In this document: positions 17,952 through 26,473 of the stretch, in pieces
How positions within the stretch are numbered: the first letter of the stretch is position 1
How the letters are laid out: every line of letters begins with the position of its first letter
Assembly: GCA_035601575.1 (NCBI GenBank)
Contig: DATNNZ010000051.1
Span: forward strand, 1 to 64,000
Length of the DNA stretch: 64,000 nucleotides
Direction of reading: 5' to 3'
Source: DASTDH01 sp035601575
Lineage (GTDB): Bacteria > Verrucomicrobiota > Verrucomicrobiia > Chthoniobacterales > JAFAMB01
Translations under genes and position numbers: made by a program
The notes under the pieces: model-generated
Databases searched by the model: none
What the model saw: only the letters and a program-made list of their open reading frames with translations
Told to the model about the DNA's origin: nothing

Positions 17952-19271
17952 ATGAACGTCGAAGTAGAACAGTTACCCAATTGCCTGGCGTCTATCCACG
18001 TGGAACTCCCACCGGAGCGGGTCAAGCAGGAGTGGAGCGAAATAGTGAAAGGATTCCGCCAGGCGGCGCGCATCCCCGGGTTTCGACCCGGTAAGGCGCC
18101 TCAAAGTGTAGTGGAGGCCAAATACCGGAAAGAAATTCAGGAAGAGCTCACCCGTAAGCTCGTCCAGGAGACGACCAGAGAAGCGATCAAGGAAAAAGGA
18201 CTGAAGGTCTTGTCGGTGTCTAATGTTGACGATGTTGAGTTTACGCCGGAACGCAGCATGCGTTTTACCGCCACCCTGATAACCACTCCTGAGTTCGAGT
18301 TGCCGGAATACAAGCGTATCCAGGTCAAAGCGCAGAGCACCGAGGTTACCGAGGAAGAAGTGGACTCTGCATTGGATCGGCTCCGGGAACGTCACGCGAC
18401 ATTTAGCGAACTGGAGGGTCAGTCGCTGGAAATCGGCAGCTTTGCCGTGATTGACTTTACGACCGCGGTAGACGGACAGCCTTTATTGGAAGCGTTTCCC
18501 GATGCGCCGAAAATGTTGAGTGGTAATAGCGACTTCTGGATCCGGGCCGAGGACGACATTTTATTGCCAGGATTTGGACCATCTTTGGTTGGGATGCAGA
18601 TTGGCGAGATTCGCGAATTTGATCTGCCGGTTCCAGATAAGTTTCCGACGGCCAGTTTAGCAGGGAAATTGATTCATTTCCGAGTCACTTTGAAAGCGCT
18701 GAAAAGGATGGATCTGCCGGAGTTAAATGATGAGTTTGCTACTCAGGTGGGCGAAGGTTTAACGGTCGGGAAATTGCGCGATTTGGTACGAGCAAGGTTG
18801 CAGGAGGAGCGCGCGAAGGCGGTAAATGCGGAAAAACGAACTCAAATCGTCGACTATCTGGTGAAGAACGTTGAGTGCGAATTGCCGCAAACTTATGTCA
18901 GAGACGAAACGCGGCGGATCATGTCCGAGATCGTCGAACACAATCAACAACGGGGGATAAGTGAGGAATTGTTGCGGGAGAGCGGAAAGGAGATCGTCGA
19001 TACGGCGTCGCGCAGCGCCAAGGACCGGCTCAAGGCAAGCTTTATTTTGACCCGAATCGGCGAAAAGGAGAAGATTGAGGTTAGTCCGAATGATCTAAAA
19101 CAGCGAGTGGCAGAACTTGCGACCCAGTACCGTATGACTTTTGAAAAGGCGATGTCTGAACTCGACCGGAAGGGCGCGATTCCGCAGATCTATGAAGAGA
19201 TCCAGATCGGCAAGGTCCTTGATTTCCTGACCTCGAATGCTACCGTCGACCACAGCTCGGAAACCTCCTAG
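17952..19271 (+). CDS. tig: Trigger factor
   Basis: Trigger factor is a ribosome-associated chaperone and peptidyl-prolyl isomerase that shields nascent chains at the exit tunnel. The ribosome-binding signature GFRPGKAP lies near residue 43. A degenerate FKBP-type PPIase domain follows (about 150-235, with LLPGFGPSLVGMQIGE), then the long helical C-terminal chaperone domain. The length of 439 aa is typical. It is followed by clpP after 25 bp and clpX after another 28 bp, the classical tig-clpP-clpX order seen in many bacteria. Confidence 0.96.
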   Translation: MNVEVEQLPNCLASIHVELPPERVKQEWSEIVKGFRQAARIPGFRPGKAPQSVVEAKYRKEIQEELTRKLVQETTREAIKEKGLKVLSVSNVDDVEFTPERSMRFTATLITTPEFELPEYKRIQVKAQSTEVTEEEVDSALDRLRERHATFSELEGQSLEIGSFAVIDFTTAVDGQPLLEAFPDAPKMLSGNSDFWIRAEDDILLPGFGPSLVGMQIGEIREFDLPVPDKFPTASLAGKLIHFRVTLKALKRMDLPELNDEFATQVGEGLTVGKLRDLVRARLQEERAKAVNAEKRTQIVDYLVKNVECELPQTYVRDETRRIMSEIVEHNQQRGISEELLRESGKEIVDTASRSAKDRLKASFILTRIGEKEKIEVSPNDLKQRVAELATQYRMTFEKAMSELDRKGAIPQIYEEIQIGKVLDFLTSNATVDHSSETS

Positions 19272-19296
19272 GAAGCTGCTTTAGAAGACCAAGCGA

Positions 19297-19962
19297 ATGT
19301 CCAACATCGTTTACACTCCGCACAGCAACTATTACCCTCCAACAGTTATCGAACGGGACGGAAATCAGGAAAGAGGGTACGATATTTATAGCCGATTGCT
19401 CAAAGATCGCATCGTTTTCATCGGCACTCCGATCGATGATTTCGTAGCAAACAGCGTCGTTGCGCAACTGCTGTTTCTGCAGATGCAGGATCCCAAGCGT
19501 GATATCAACCTTTACATCAATTCCCCCGGTGGCTCGGTTACCGCCGGTCTCGCGATTTACGATACGATGCAGTTTGTGACCTGCGATGTTGCCACCTACT
19601 GTATGGGTATCGCGGCGAGCATGGGAGCCGTTTTGCTTGCAGCCGGCACCCAAGGAAAGCGCTACGCTTTGCCGAACTCGGATATCATGATTCACCAGGT
19701 TTCCGGCGGAGCTCAAGGTACGGCCAGCGATGTGGAGCGAACGGTTGAGTGGATGTTCAAGATTAAGCGCCGGCTGATCCACATCCTCTCGGCTCACACC
19801 GGCAAATCAGACGAACAGGTGCAGATTGATTCCGATCGAGATTACTGGATGTCCGCGGATGAGGCGAAGGCTTACGGGTTAGTCGACGAGGTTGTGAAAT
19901 CTCGCAAAGATGTTCGCGCGGATCTGCTTCCACAGAACACCGGGAGTGTGGTACCTTCCTGA
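19297..19962 (+). CDS. clpP: ATP-dependent Clp protease, proteolytic subunit
   Basis: ClpP is the serine protease chamber that degrades proteins fed to it by ClpX or ClpA. S108 in MGIAASMGAVL and H133 in PNSDIMIHQ form the active site, with the aspartate in the DRDYWMSADEA segment. At 221 aa it is slightly longer than average because of about 20 extra N-terminal residues (tyrosine- and proline-containing), which could be a processed propeptide. It sits between tig and clpX and is probably co-transcribed with both. Confidence 0.96.
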   Translation: MSNIVYTPHSNYYPPTVIERDGNQERGYDIYSRLLKDRIVFIGTPIDDFVANSVVAQLLFLQMQDPKRDINLYINSPGGSVTAGLAIYDTMQFVTCDVATYCMGIAASMGAVLLAAGTQGKRYALPNSDIMIHQVSGGAQGTASDVERTVEWMFKIKRRLIHILSAHTGKSDEQVQIDSDRDYWMSADEAKAYGLVDEVVKSRKDVRADLLPQNTGSVVPS

Positions 19963-19990
19963 GGTCGTGAAATTCAGTTGCTGACGTAAG

Positions 19991-21259
19991 ATGGCTCGGG
20001 CTTCCAATCTCACCATGTGCTCTTTCTGTGGCAAAAGCCACGCGGAGGTGCGCAAGCTTATTGCCGGCCCTGGCGTCTATATTTGCGACAATTGTATCAA
20101 TGTCTGTAAGGGTATCCTCGACAAAGAGCTCAATGAAGACGCCCGTCGCCAAACGACGACGCTCCGCGTGCCGAAGCCGGCGGAAATCCGGCGGCAACTC
20201 GATCAGTACGTTATTGGTCAGGACGGAGCCAAAAAGGTGCTTTCGGTAGCGGTACATAACCACTACAAACGCATTTTAAATTCTGGTGGGGGGAAGGATT
20301 TGGCGCTTGATCCTTATGCCGACGTGGAAATTGAGAAGAGCAATATTCTCCTTATCGGACCGACCGGTTGCGGGAAAACGCTATTGGCGCGCACGCTGGC
20401 TCGCATCCTCGATGTACCATTTTGCATCGCTGATGCTACGACGCTGACAGAGGCTGGTTACGTCGGAGAGGATGTCGAAAACATCATTTTGCGGCTGCTG
20501 CAGAACGCTGACTACGATGTGAAGCGGGCCGAGATCGGAATCGTTTATATTGACGAGATCGACAAGATCGGCCGCAAAACGGATAATGTCAGTATCACGC
20601 GCGACGTCTCGGGCGAAGGCGTACAGCAGGCTTTGCTTAAGATTCTTGAAGGCAGTAGTTGCAATGTACCTCCTCAGGGCGGCCGCAAACACCCGCATCA
20701 AGAATATATCCAGGTAAATACCGAGAAGATTCTGTTTATCTGCGGAGGCGCTTTCGTTGGTCTTGATCGCATTATCAATCGGCGGTTAGGTAATCGAGTT
20801 CTCGGATTTCAGGCCGCCATGTCCAGTACGTCCACCGTGCAAATGCACGAGGTGCTGCGATATACTGAACCGGAAGATCTCCTCTCGTTCGGCATGATCC
20901 CCGAGTTTATCGGGCGACTACCGGTGGTCTCTGCATTGGACGCTTTGACCGAGGACGAGCTGATGCTGATTTTGACCGACACGCGGAACGCGATGGTCAA
21001 GCAATATACCAAGTTATTGGCAATGGAGGGAGCCAATCTGGTCGTAACGAAAGATGCGCTACGAGCCATGGCGCAACAGGCGGCCACCAAAGGGACCGGG
21101 GCTCGGGCTCTTCGCTCAATGTTTGAGAAGATAATGCTTGATGTGATGTACGACGTTCCCAGTCGCGAAGATGTTGCAGACGTCGTCATCAATCGTGCGG
21201 TGGTAGAAGGCAAGCGCGCACCTTTGATTCGTCGCAAACAAGATAAAGATGCGGCGTGA
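19991..21259 (+). CDS. clpX: ATP-dependent Clp protease, ATPase subunit ClpX
   Basis: ClpX is the AAA+ unfoldase partner of ClpP. The N-terminal zinc-binding domain has C10, C13, C32 and C35. The Walker A motif GPTGCGKT is at residues 123-130 and Walker B is in the IVYIDEIDKI segment near 185. The pore loop follows the usual GYVGEDVE block. The C-terminal small AAA+ domain includes GARALRSMFEKIMLD. The length of 422 aa is standard. The start codon lies 28 bp after the clpP stop. Confidence 0.97.
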   Translation: MARASNLTMCSFCGKSHAEVRKLIAGPGVYICDNCINVCKGILDKELNEDARRQTTTLRVPKPAEIRRQLDQYVIGQDGAKKVLSVAVHNHYKRILNSGGGKDLALDPYADVEIEKSNILLIGPTGCGKTLLARTLARILDVPFCIADATTLTEAGYVGEDVENIILRLLQNADYDVKRAEIGIVYIDEIDKIGRKTDNVSITRDVSGEGVQQALLKILEGSSCNVPPQGGRKHPHQEYIQVNTEKILFICGGAFVGLDRIINRRLGNRVLGFQAAMSSTSTVQMHEVLRYTEPEDLLSFGMIPEFIGRLPVVSALDALTEDELMLILTDTRNAMVKQYTKLLAMEGANLVVTKDALRAMAQQAATKGTGARALRSMFEKIMLDVMYDVPSREDVADVVINRAVVEGKRAPLIRRKQDKDAA

Positions 21260-21455
21260 GTTTCGGGCCTGCTGAACCTAGTGCACCAAGTCTGAGGCTC
21301 GTGCAGCAGCCCTTCGGGTTGGGTTGGCGCACTAAGGCTTGGGCAGCATTCGAATTTCTTTTCCCCACCTTGTCCGCTCGCAACTGATAGATTAGTCTCG
21401 AGTGAACCGCCTTCCCGGCAGTTCAAACGTCAGTAGTTCGTTGGTTTGAACGCAA

Positions 21456-21878
21456 ATGGCCCAGTTCGAGTATACCCGACGGTGGATCGCGATCGCTTGC
21501 TGCGTTGCCCTCTTTTGCAGCTGTCAAAAGGCTCCGAAGGATAGCGACGAAGAACTCATTCACGGGTTAGTCGGAACTTGGGTTACCGATGAATCAGGAG
21601 GTAATTACCGCTTTTACGGAGAGAACAGTTTCCATCGCGACGGCATGCATTCAGCCGACGAAGTGATGCACGCCGATGGCGGTACGACAAAGTGGAGCTT
21701 CTCCGGTATGTGGGACGTGCGCGGCGGAAAGTTGCTCGCATCCGGTGAAGTTTCCCGAAGCGATTCGGCCGCAGTTGAAACTTACCAGGTCGAGGAAAAA
21801 ATTGAGAGTCTGACCAGCGACGAACTAGTGCTCGTGAGCGCGAATGGGACCCGGTTGGTCCGACATCGCAAGAGATGA
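21456..21878 (+). CDS. Small exported hypothetical, possible lipoprotein
   Basis: I do not recognise the family. The 140-aa product begins with a basic stretch and a hydrophobic segment (WIAIACCVALFCSC) that ends in a cysteine at the position expected for a lipobox, although the -3 residue is unusual. The mature part is a small domain with VGTWVTDESGGNYRFYGENSF, then KWSFSGMWDVRGGKL, resembling small beta-rich lipocalin-like bacterial proteins in pattern only. The gene lies between clpX and the CtpA-like protease on the same strand, with about 200 bp before it and 160 bp after it. Confidence 0.6.
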   Translation: MAQFEYTRRWIAIACCVALFCSCQKAPKDSDEELIHGLVGTWVTDESGGNYRFYGENSFHRDGMHSADEVMHADGGTTKWSFSGMWDVRGGKLLASGEVSRSDSAAVETYQVEEKIESLTSDELVLVSANGTRLVRHRKR

Positions 21879-22037
21879 CCGGGCTAACGTTATCCCGAAT
21901 GGCGAGGATCATTCCGATGGTACTGCTGCTTTCTTGGCCCCTCTTGTGAACCGCGCAAACCAGACAGTTTGGGCGACAAAAGCAGTGGGGAACTCGCTAG
22001 CTTCGGTCGGGACGTGTGGTAGGATGCTGGCGGAATT

Positions 22038-23330
22038 ATGCGCAAGTTTTCGTTGGTGGCTTTGGCGCTACTAGTCTGTTTTAATTTAGCGGTCGGTTAC
22101 AAAGTCCTGACGAGCAGCGCATCCGCTGAATCGAGCGAGACCGAGTACAGCAATCTATCCATCTTTACGCGTGCTCTTCAGCTGGTCCGCCAAGACTACG
22201 TCGACGAGAACAAGGTCGCGCTCAAAGACCTCACTTACTCGGCCCTTCGCGGAATGCTTAACAGCTTGGATCCGCACAGTCAATTCATGGAGCCGACGGA
22301 CTTCCGGGACATGCAGGATGACACCCGCAGCGAATTTGGCGGTCTAGGGATCATTGTTTCGACCAAAGATGGAATTATTACCGTCGTTACTCCAATGGAA
22401 GATACTCCTGGGTTCCGGGCGGGAATCATGCCGGGAGATGAAATCTTGCGGATCAACGGAAAGGTGACCGATCGGATGAGCCTGCAAGACGCTCTCAACC
22501 AGCTCCGAGGCGAGCCGGGCCAGCGCGTGACGCTCACAATTTATCGCCCGCCGTCCAAAGAGACGAAGGAATTCAACCTTCAACGTGAAATCATCAAGGT
22601 CGCGAGCGTAAAGGATTCGAAAATACTGGATGCAACGGCCACCGGGAAGTTCAGGATCGGATATCTCCGAATCACTCAATTTAATGAGCCGACTGCGCAA
22701 GAGCTGCGGCAACGATTGGACGAACTCCAGGCGAAGGGCATGCAAGCTCTGATTGTCGATCTCCGAAATAACCCGGGAGGATTGCTCAACAGTGCGGTCG
22801 ACGTCTGCGCCAATTTTGTTCCTCCCAAGACAATGGTGGTTTACACGGAAGGTCGCGGAGGGTCGCAACACCGCGAGTATCTCACCGATCGCAATGCTAA
22901 GCCGGTCGCAAATTTTCCACTGGTGTTGTTGGTTAATTCGGGCAGCGCGAGCGGTGCGGAAATCGTTGCCGGGGCGCTGAAGGATCTCAACCGAGCTATC
23001 GTCGTGGGAGACACTACGTTCGGCAAAGGCTCTGTTCAGACGGTGATCCAGCTGCCGGACGGTTCCGGTTTGCGCCTGACTACTGCTAAATATTACACGC
23101 CGAGTCGACAAGTAATCCATCAAAACGGTGTCACTCCAAATATCAAGGCTTCGCTCACACCGGATCAGGAGAAAGCGCTGGTTTTGCGGCGTCGTGATGG
23201 TCCGTTGACCGGGGACGAACAGAAACTGGCGAACGAGCAGCGAGATGCGCAACTCGACCGCGCAATCGACGCCTTGAAGAGCGTAATGATCTACACTCAG
23301 AACGCCGGTAATACAGAGCAGGGACATTGA
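22038..23330 (+). CDS. C-terminal processing peptidase, S41 family
   Basis: This is a CtpA-like serine protease of 430 aa that would trim C-termini of exported proteins in the periplasm. A signal anchor covers about residues 6-25. One PDZ domain follows (about 90-165, with FGGLGIIVSTKDG and GIMPGDEILRINGK). In the S41 domain, S305 (GSASGAE) and K330 (TFGKG) form the Ser-Lys dyad, with the same 25-residue spacing as in E. coli Tsp. The C-terminal tail is charged. It is followed by tsaD after 67 bp. Confidence 0.94.
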   Translation: MRKFSLVALALLVCFNLAVGYKVLTSSASAESSETEYSNLSIFTRALQLVRQDYVDENKVALKDLTYSALRGMLNSLDPHSQFMEPTDFRDMQDDTRSEFGGLGIIVSTKDGIITVVTPMEDTPGFRAGIMPGDEILRINGKVTDRMSLQDALNQLRGEPGQRVTLTIYRPPSKETKEFNLQREIIKVASVKDSKILDATATGKFRIGYLRITQFNEPTAQELRQRLDELQAKGMQALIVDLRNNPGGLLNSAVDVCANFVPPKTMVVYTEGRGGSQHREYLTDRNAKPVANFPLVLLVNSGSASGAEIVAGALKDLNRAIVVGDTTFGKGSVQTVIQLPDGSGLRLTTAKYYTPSRQVIHQNGVTPNIKASLTPDQEKALVLRRRDGPLTGDEQKLANEQRDAQLDRAIDALKSVMIYTQNAGNTEQGH

Positions 23331-23397
23331 TTAAGAAACGCGAAATGCGGAACGCGGAAACAAGGTATGCAATCTGGAATTCGAGGGACGTAATCGG

Positions 23398-24399
23398 GTG
23401 GACGGGCCGCTGGTTCTGGCGATAGAGACTTCATGTGACGAAACCGCAGTAGCGCTACTACGGAATCGGAATCGACTCCTGGTTTCGAAGATAGCGAGCC
23501 AAAGCGCGATCCACGATCGTTACGGCGGTGTCGTCCCGGAGGTCGCGTCGCGCAATCATCTGGTTAAGCTACCGTCGCTAGTGGAGACCGCTTTGGCCGA
23601 AGGGCAAGTTCGATTAACCGATGTCGATTGTGTCGCAGCTACCCGCGGACCGGGGTTGCTCACTTCTTTACTGGTTGGGTATGCGGCAGCCAAAGGAATC
23701 GCGATCGGGCTGCGAAAGCCATTTATCGGGGTCAATCATCTAGAAGCGCATCTGCTTTCGCCGTTTTTCAACGATCCAGGCGGGCCGCAGCCATCCGTGG
23801 GCCTGATCGTCAGCGGTGGTCACACTCAGCTGGTTGCCATGGAGGCGGTGGGCCAATACCGGATATTAGGTTCCACCCTTGATGACGCAGCCGGTGAGGC
23901 GTTCGACAAGGTGGCGAAGCTGTTGGGTCTCCCATACCCAGGCGGACCAAGTATCGAGCGCTGCGCCCAACACGGCAATTCCGCCCGTTTTGATCTTCCT
24001 CGCAGCATGCTGGGAAGCGGCGATTTCAATTTCAGTTTCAGCGGCCTGAAGACCGCGGTTCGCTATCTGTTGCCCAAGTTATCTGGGGATTACCAAGCCG
24101 ACTTGTGTGCTTCCTTCCAGGAAGCGGTGGTCCAAGTCTTGGTCCGGAAAACGATTGCAGCCGCTAAATCGGTTGCCGTCCAAACCGTGACCGTGAGCGG
24201 TGGAGTGAGCGGTAATTTGCGGCTACGTCAGGAGATGGAGCGTGCGGCGATAGCTGCCGGGATTAATCTACGTTTGGCCGCTCCGGCATTAACGACCGAC
24301 AATGCCGCGATGATCGCGTTTGTAGCAGGAGAACGTTTCCGATCTGGATCATTCACCGCTTGGACCCAAGACGCAGACCCGAATTTGAAGTTGGTCTAA
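23398..24399 (+). CDS. tsaD: tRNA N6-threonylcarbamoyladenosine transferase
   Basis: TsaD transfers the threonylcarbamoyl group to A37 of tRNAs that read ANN codons, working with TsaB, TsaC and TsaE. It opens with the ASKHA nucleotide-binding segment LAIETSCDET. H114 and H118 in VNHLEAH bind the metal, and a DDAAGEAFDKVAKLLG block and TTDNAAMIA near the end are conserved. The length is 333 aa. The start is GTG at 23398, in frame with MDGPLVLAIE; no ATG gives a better alignment. No partner tsa gene is adjacent. Confidence 0.96.
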   Translation: MDGPLVLAIETSCDETAVALLRNRNRLLVSKIASQSAIHDRYGGVVPEVASRNHLVKLPSLVETALAEGQVRLTDVDCVAATRGPGLLTSLLVGYAAAKGIAIGLRKPFIGVNHLEAHLLSPFFNDPGGPQPSVGLIVSGGHTQLVAMEAVGQYRILGSTLDDAAGEAFDKVAKLLGLPYPGGPSIERCAQHGNSARFDLPRSMLGSGDFNFSFSGLKTAVRYLLPKLSGDYQADLCASFQEAVVQVLVRKTIAAAKSVAVQTVTVSGGVSGNLRLRQEMERAAIAAGINLRLAAPALTTDNAAMIAFVAGERFRSGSFTAWTQDADPNLKLV

Positions 24400-24519
24400 G
24401 GCAGCGCGGGCGCGTCCGCCTTCACAAACTTTCGCACCATGATCTTGCCAATTCGAGCAAAGACTGTCAGGCCGCCAGGCCATCTTGAACCGCACCTTCG
24501 GCGCTGCTAAAGGAGAGAC

Positions 24520-25434
24520 GTGACACTTTTGTTGATCGACGGACACTATTATGTCTATCGCTCGTTTCATGCGATCCAGACCTTGAACAACTCCCGAGGC
24601 GAACCGACGAACGCCATTTACGGATTTGTAAAAACGGTCCGCAAGATGATCAAAGATTTGCGGCCGGATCTCGCTGCGGTTTTCTGGGACGAAGGAATGC
24701 CGGAAAGAAGAGTTCAATTGCAGCCGGCTTACAAGCAGCAGCGCGAAGCCATGCCGGAAAAAATGATCCCGCAATTAGACTTCATTCGTTCCTTTGTAGG
24801 ACCGATGGGAATTAAGTCCGTAGCGCTGCCCAATACGGAAGCAGATGATCTAATGGGGTGTTATGTCCTGGCGGCGGCGCAGGATCAGCACGACGTCATT
24901 TTGTCGACGAACGATAAAGACCTTTTCCAACTGGTCAGCGACAAAGTCAAAGTCTACTCAACCAATAAGACGGACCTGAAGCACCCGAAGGACTCGCATG
25001 CGCTTCTCGGCGTTGAAGAGGTGACCGAAAAATGGGGAGTGCCCCCAGCCGGGATCGGCGAGATATTAGCCCTGACCGGAGACTCGGTCGACAATATTCC
25101 AGGAGTTGACGGTATTGGCTCGAAGACGGCTTCGGCTCTTATTCGGCAATTCGGCACTATCCAGAACTTGCTGGACAATCTGAAAGACGTATCCAGCGAA
25201 AAGCTGAGGAAACGGTTGGAGGAAAGCCGGACACAGATTTTGCAAAATCGCGAGATGGTCAAGCTTGATCTGGACCACGCATTGCCGGTGCCAATCGCGG
25301 ATCTCAAGATCCAACCGATATACGATGAATATCTCAAAGGACTCGAGCAGTGCGAATTCAAATCGTTGCTTGATGAAATTCGCGCAGAAGCGGCCAACGC
25401 TGCGCGCAGCCAGGGAGAATTGTTCTTTTCCTGA
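24520..25434 (+). CDS. 5'-3' exonuclease (DNA polymerase I N-domain type)
   Basis: This is a stand-alone flap endonuclease/5'-3' exonuclease of 304 aa, matching the N-terminal domain of DNA polymerase I without the polymerase part. The PIN-like active site is visible as LLIDGHYYVYRSFHA, then AVFWDEG, TEADDLMG and STNDKDLFQL. The helix-hairpin-helix segment GDSVDNIPGVDGIGSKTAS contacts DNA. The start is GTG at 24520 with a clear AGGAGAG site just before it. A separate polymerase gene elsewhere would be needed for the usual Okazaki processing pair; such free-standing forms are known (ExoIX/YpcP type). Confidence 0.92.
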   Translation: MTLLLIDGHYYVYRSFHAIQTLNNSRGEPTNAIYGFVKTVRKMIKDLRPDLAAVFWDEGMPERRVQLQPAYKQQREAMPEKMIPQLDFIRSFVGPMGIKSVALPNTEADDLMGCYVLAAAQDQHDVILSTNDKDLFQLVSDKVKVYSTNKTDLKHPKDSHALLGVEEVTEKWGVPPAGIGEILALTGDSVDNIPGVDGIGSKTASALIRQFGTIQNLLDNLKDVSSEKLRKRLEESRTQILQNREMVKLDLDHALPVPIADLKIQPIYDEYLKGLEQCEFKSLLDEIRAEAANAARSQGELFFS

Positions 25435-25528
25435 TTTAGCTCGCGCATGATTTAGGCTAAGGCTCTAGCGAAATGCCAAATCATCAAATGGATGAAAACT
25501 CCTTGAATGATTCGTAGGCCTGCTGGTA

Positions 25529-26095
25529 GTGAAGCCAAAAGATAACAAATCGCGGGCGAGCGTAGGCGTCCTGCTCGGTGCAATTGCTTTCGTGATAGGA
25601 GCAATTTTGACCTGGGTCATTCTCACACAATTGTCCGGGCGCTTTCCAGCCTCTCCGTCGAGAGAAAAAGACGTTCTTCCGGATGTCTCCATGCTCGCTC
25701 CGAGCCAAAGCGCGGTGATTCTGGGCAACTGGTATTTCGATCATCATGAGTGGGCCAAGGCGACCGAACAGTATCGAAAAGCGATCAGTCTTGGGTTGGA
25801 CAATGCCGACATTCGTTCCGATCTCGGTAGTGCGCTCCGCTTCAACAACCAACTGGAAGCGGCGGCGGCTGAGTACGAAACCGCGCAACGCGAGAACCCA
25901 GAGCACGAAAATAGTTTGTTCAACCTGGCAACCCTTTATCTCCAATCCTTAAATCAGCCCGATCGTGCCGTCGCGGTTCTGGAACAATTCAAAGCCAGGT
26001 TTCCCCGCAGCGGAGCGATTCCGCGTGTAGACGAGCTTCTCGAAGAGGCAAGGAAGAAGGGAGCGGCGGTGTCGCCCACGTCGGGTAACGGCTGA
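25529..26095 (+). CDS. Membrane-anchored TPR protein
   Basis: The product of 188 aa has one N-terminal membrane helix (VGVLLGAIAFVIGAILTWVI) and a periplasmic region with about three tetratricopeptide repeats (from SAVILGNWYFDHHEWAKATE to PDRAVAVLEQF). TPR domains mediate protein contacts; the architecture resembles NrfG/CcmH-type or YfgM-type scaffold proteins, but no specific partner can be named. The start is GTG at 25529. It is the last core gene before the accessory island that begins near 26263. Confidence 0.75.
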   Translation: MKPKDNKSRASVGVLLGAIAFVIGAILTWVILTQLSGRFPASPSREKDVLPDVSMLAPSQSAVILGNWYFDHHEWAKATEQYRKAISLGLDNADIRSDLGSALRFNNQLEAAAAEYETAQRENPEHENSLFNLATLYLQSLNQPDRAVAVLEQFKARFPRSGAIPRVDELLEEARKKGAAVSPTSGNG

Positions 26096-26262
26096 GTACC
26101 GGATCAGAATGCAGAATCTCGAATCCAGAAGGTAAGATCTAGGATTTAGAAGCCAGCGTGGATACTCCTCTGGCAGTTAGGACAAAGCAGTCCGGTAAGC
26201 GTTGTGCGCCAACATAGCTAAACGGCGTACTGTGAGCCGCCGCCTTCATCTGGCTTACACGC

Positions 26263-26399
26263 TTGGCTCACACATCCTCTCGCTGTCGCTCGACGATGTG
26301 CCGCCGTCGCTGCGCTATGGCGCGCCCTAGCCATGCAGTCAAAGAAAATCACCAGACCAGCCGCGACGCAGGCTTGGCGGAGTCGGATTTCGCCCTACC
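26263..26399 (+). repeat. Direct repeat copy 1, with hairpin
   Basis: This segment recurs at 32952-33088: the first 70 or so bases are identical and about a dozen differences occur in the rest. It contains a hairpin with stem CACATC/GATGTG (26271-26300) and a GC-rich unit, CGCCGTCGCT...GGCGC, that is also dispersed elsewhere. It lies in the 378-bp gene-free stretch 26096-26473 downstream of the coupling-protein gene; I see nothing else in that stretch. Confidence 0.85.
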
Positions 26400-26473
26400 T
26401 TTCCGCCTGTATCGCCCTACCTTTTCTGCGTGTTTCGCCCTGTCGGGGCGTGCTACAATCGTCCTTCCCGTTT

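Noticed and set aside
22344..23327. Long minus-strand frame (327 codons) opposite the CtpA-like gene
   Set aside because: It lies fully within a clear S41 protease gene and its translation shows no domain; it is a mirror of the real codon pattern.
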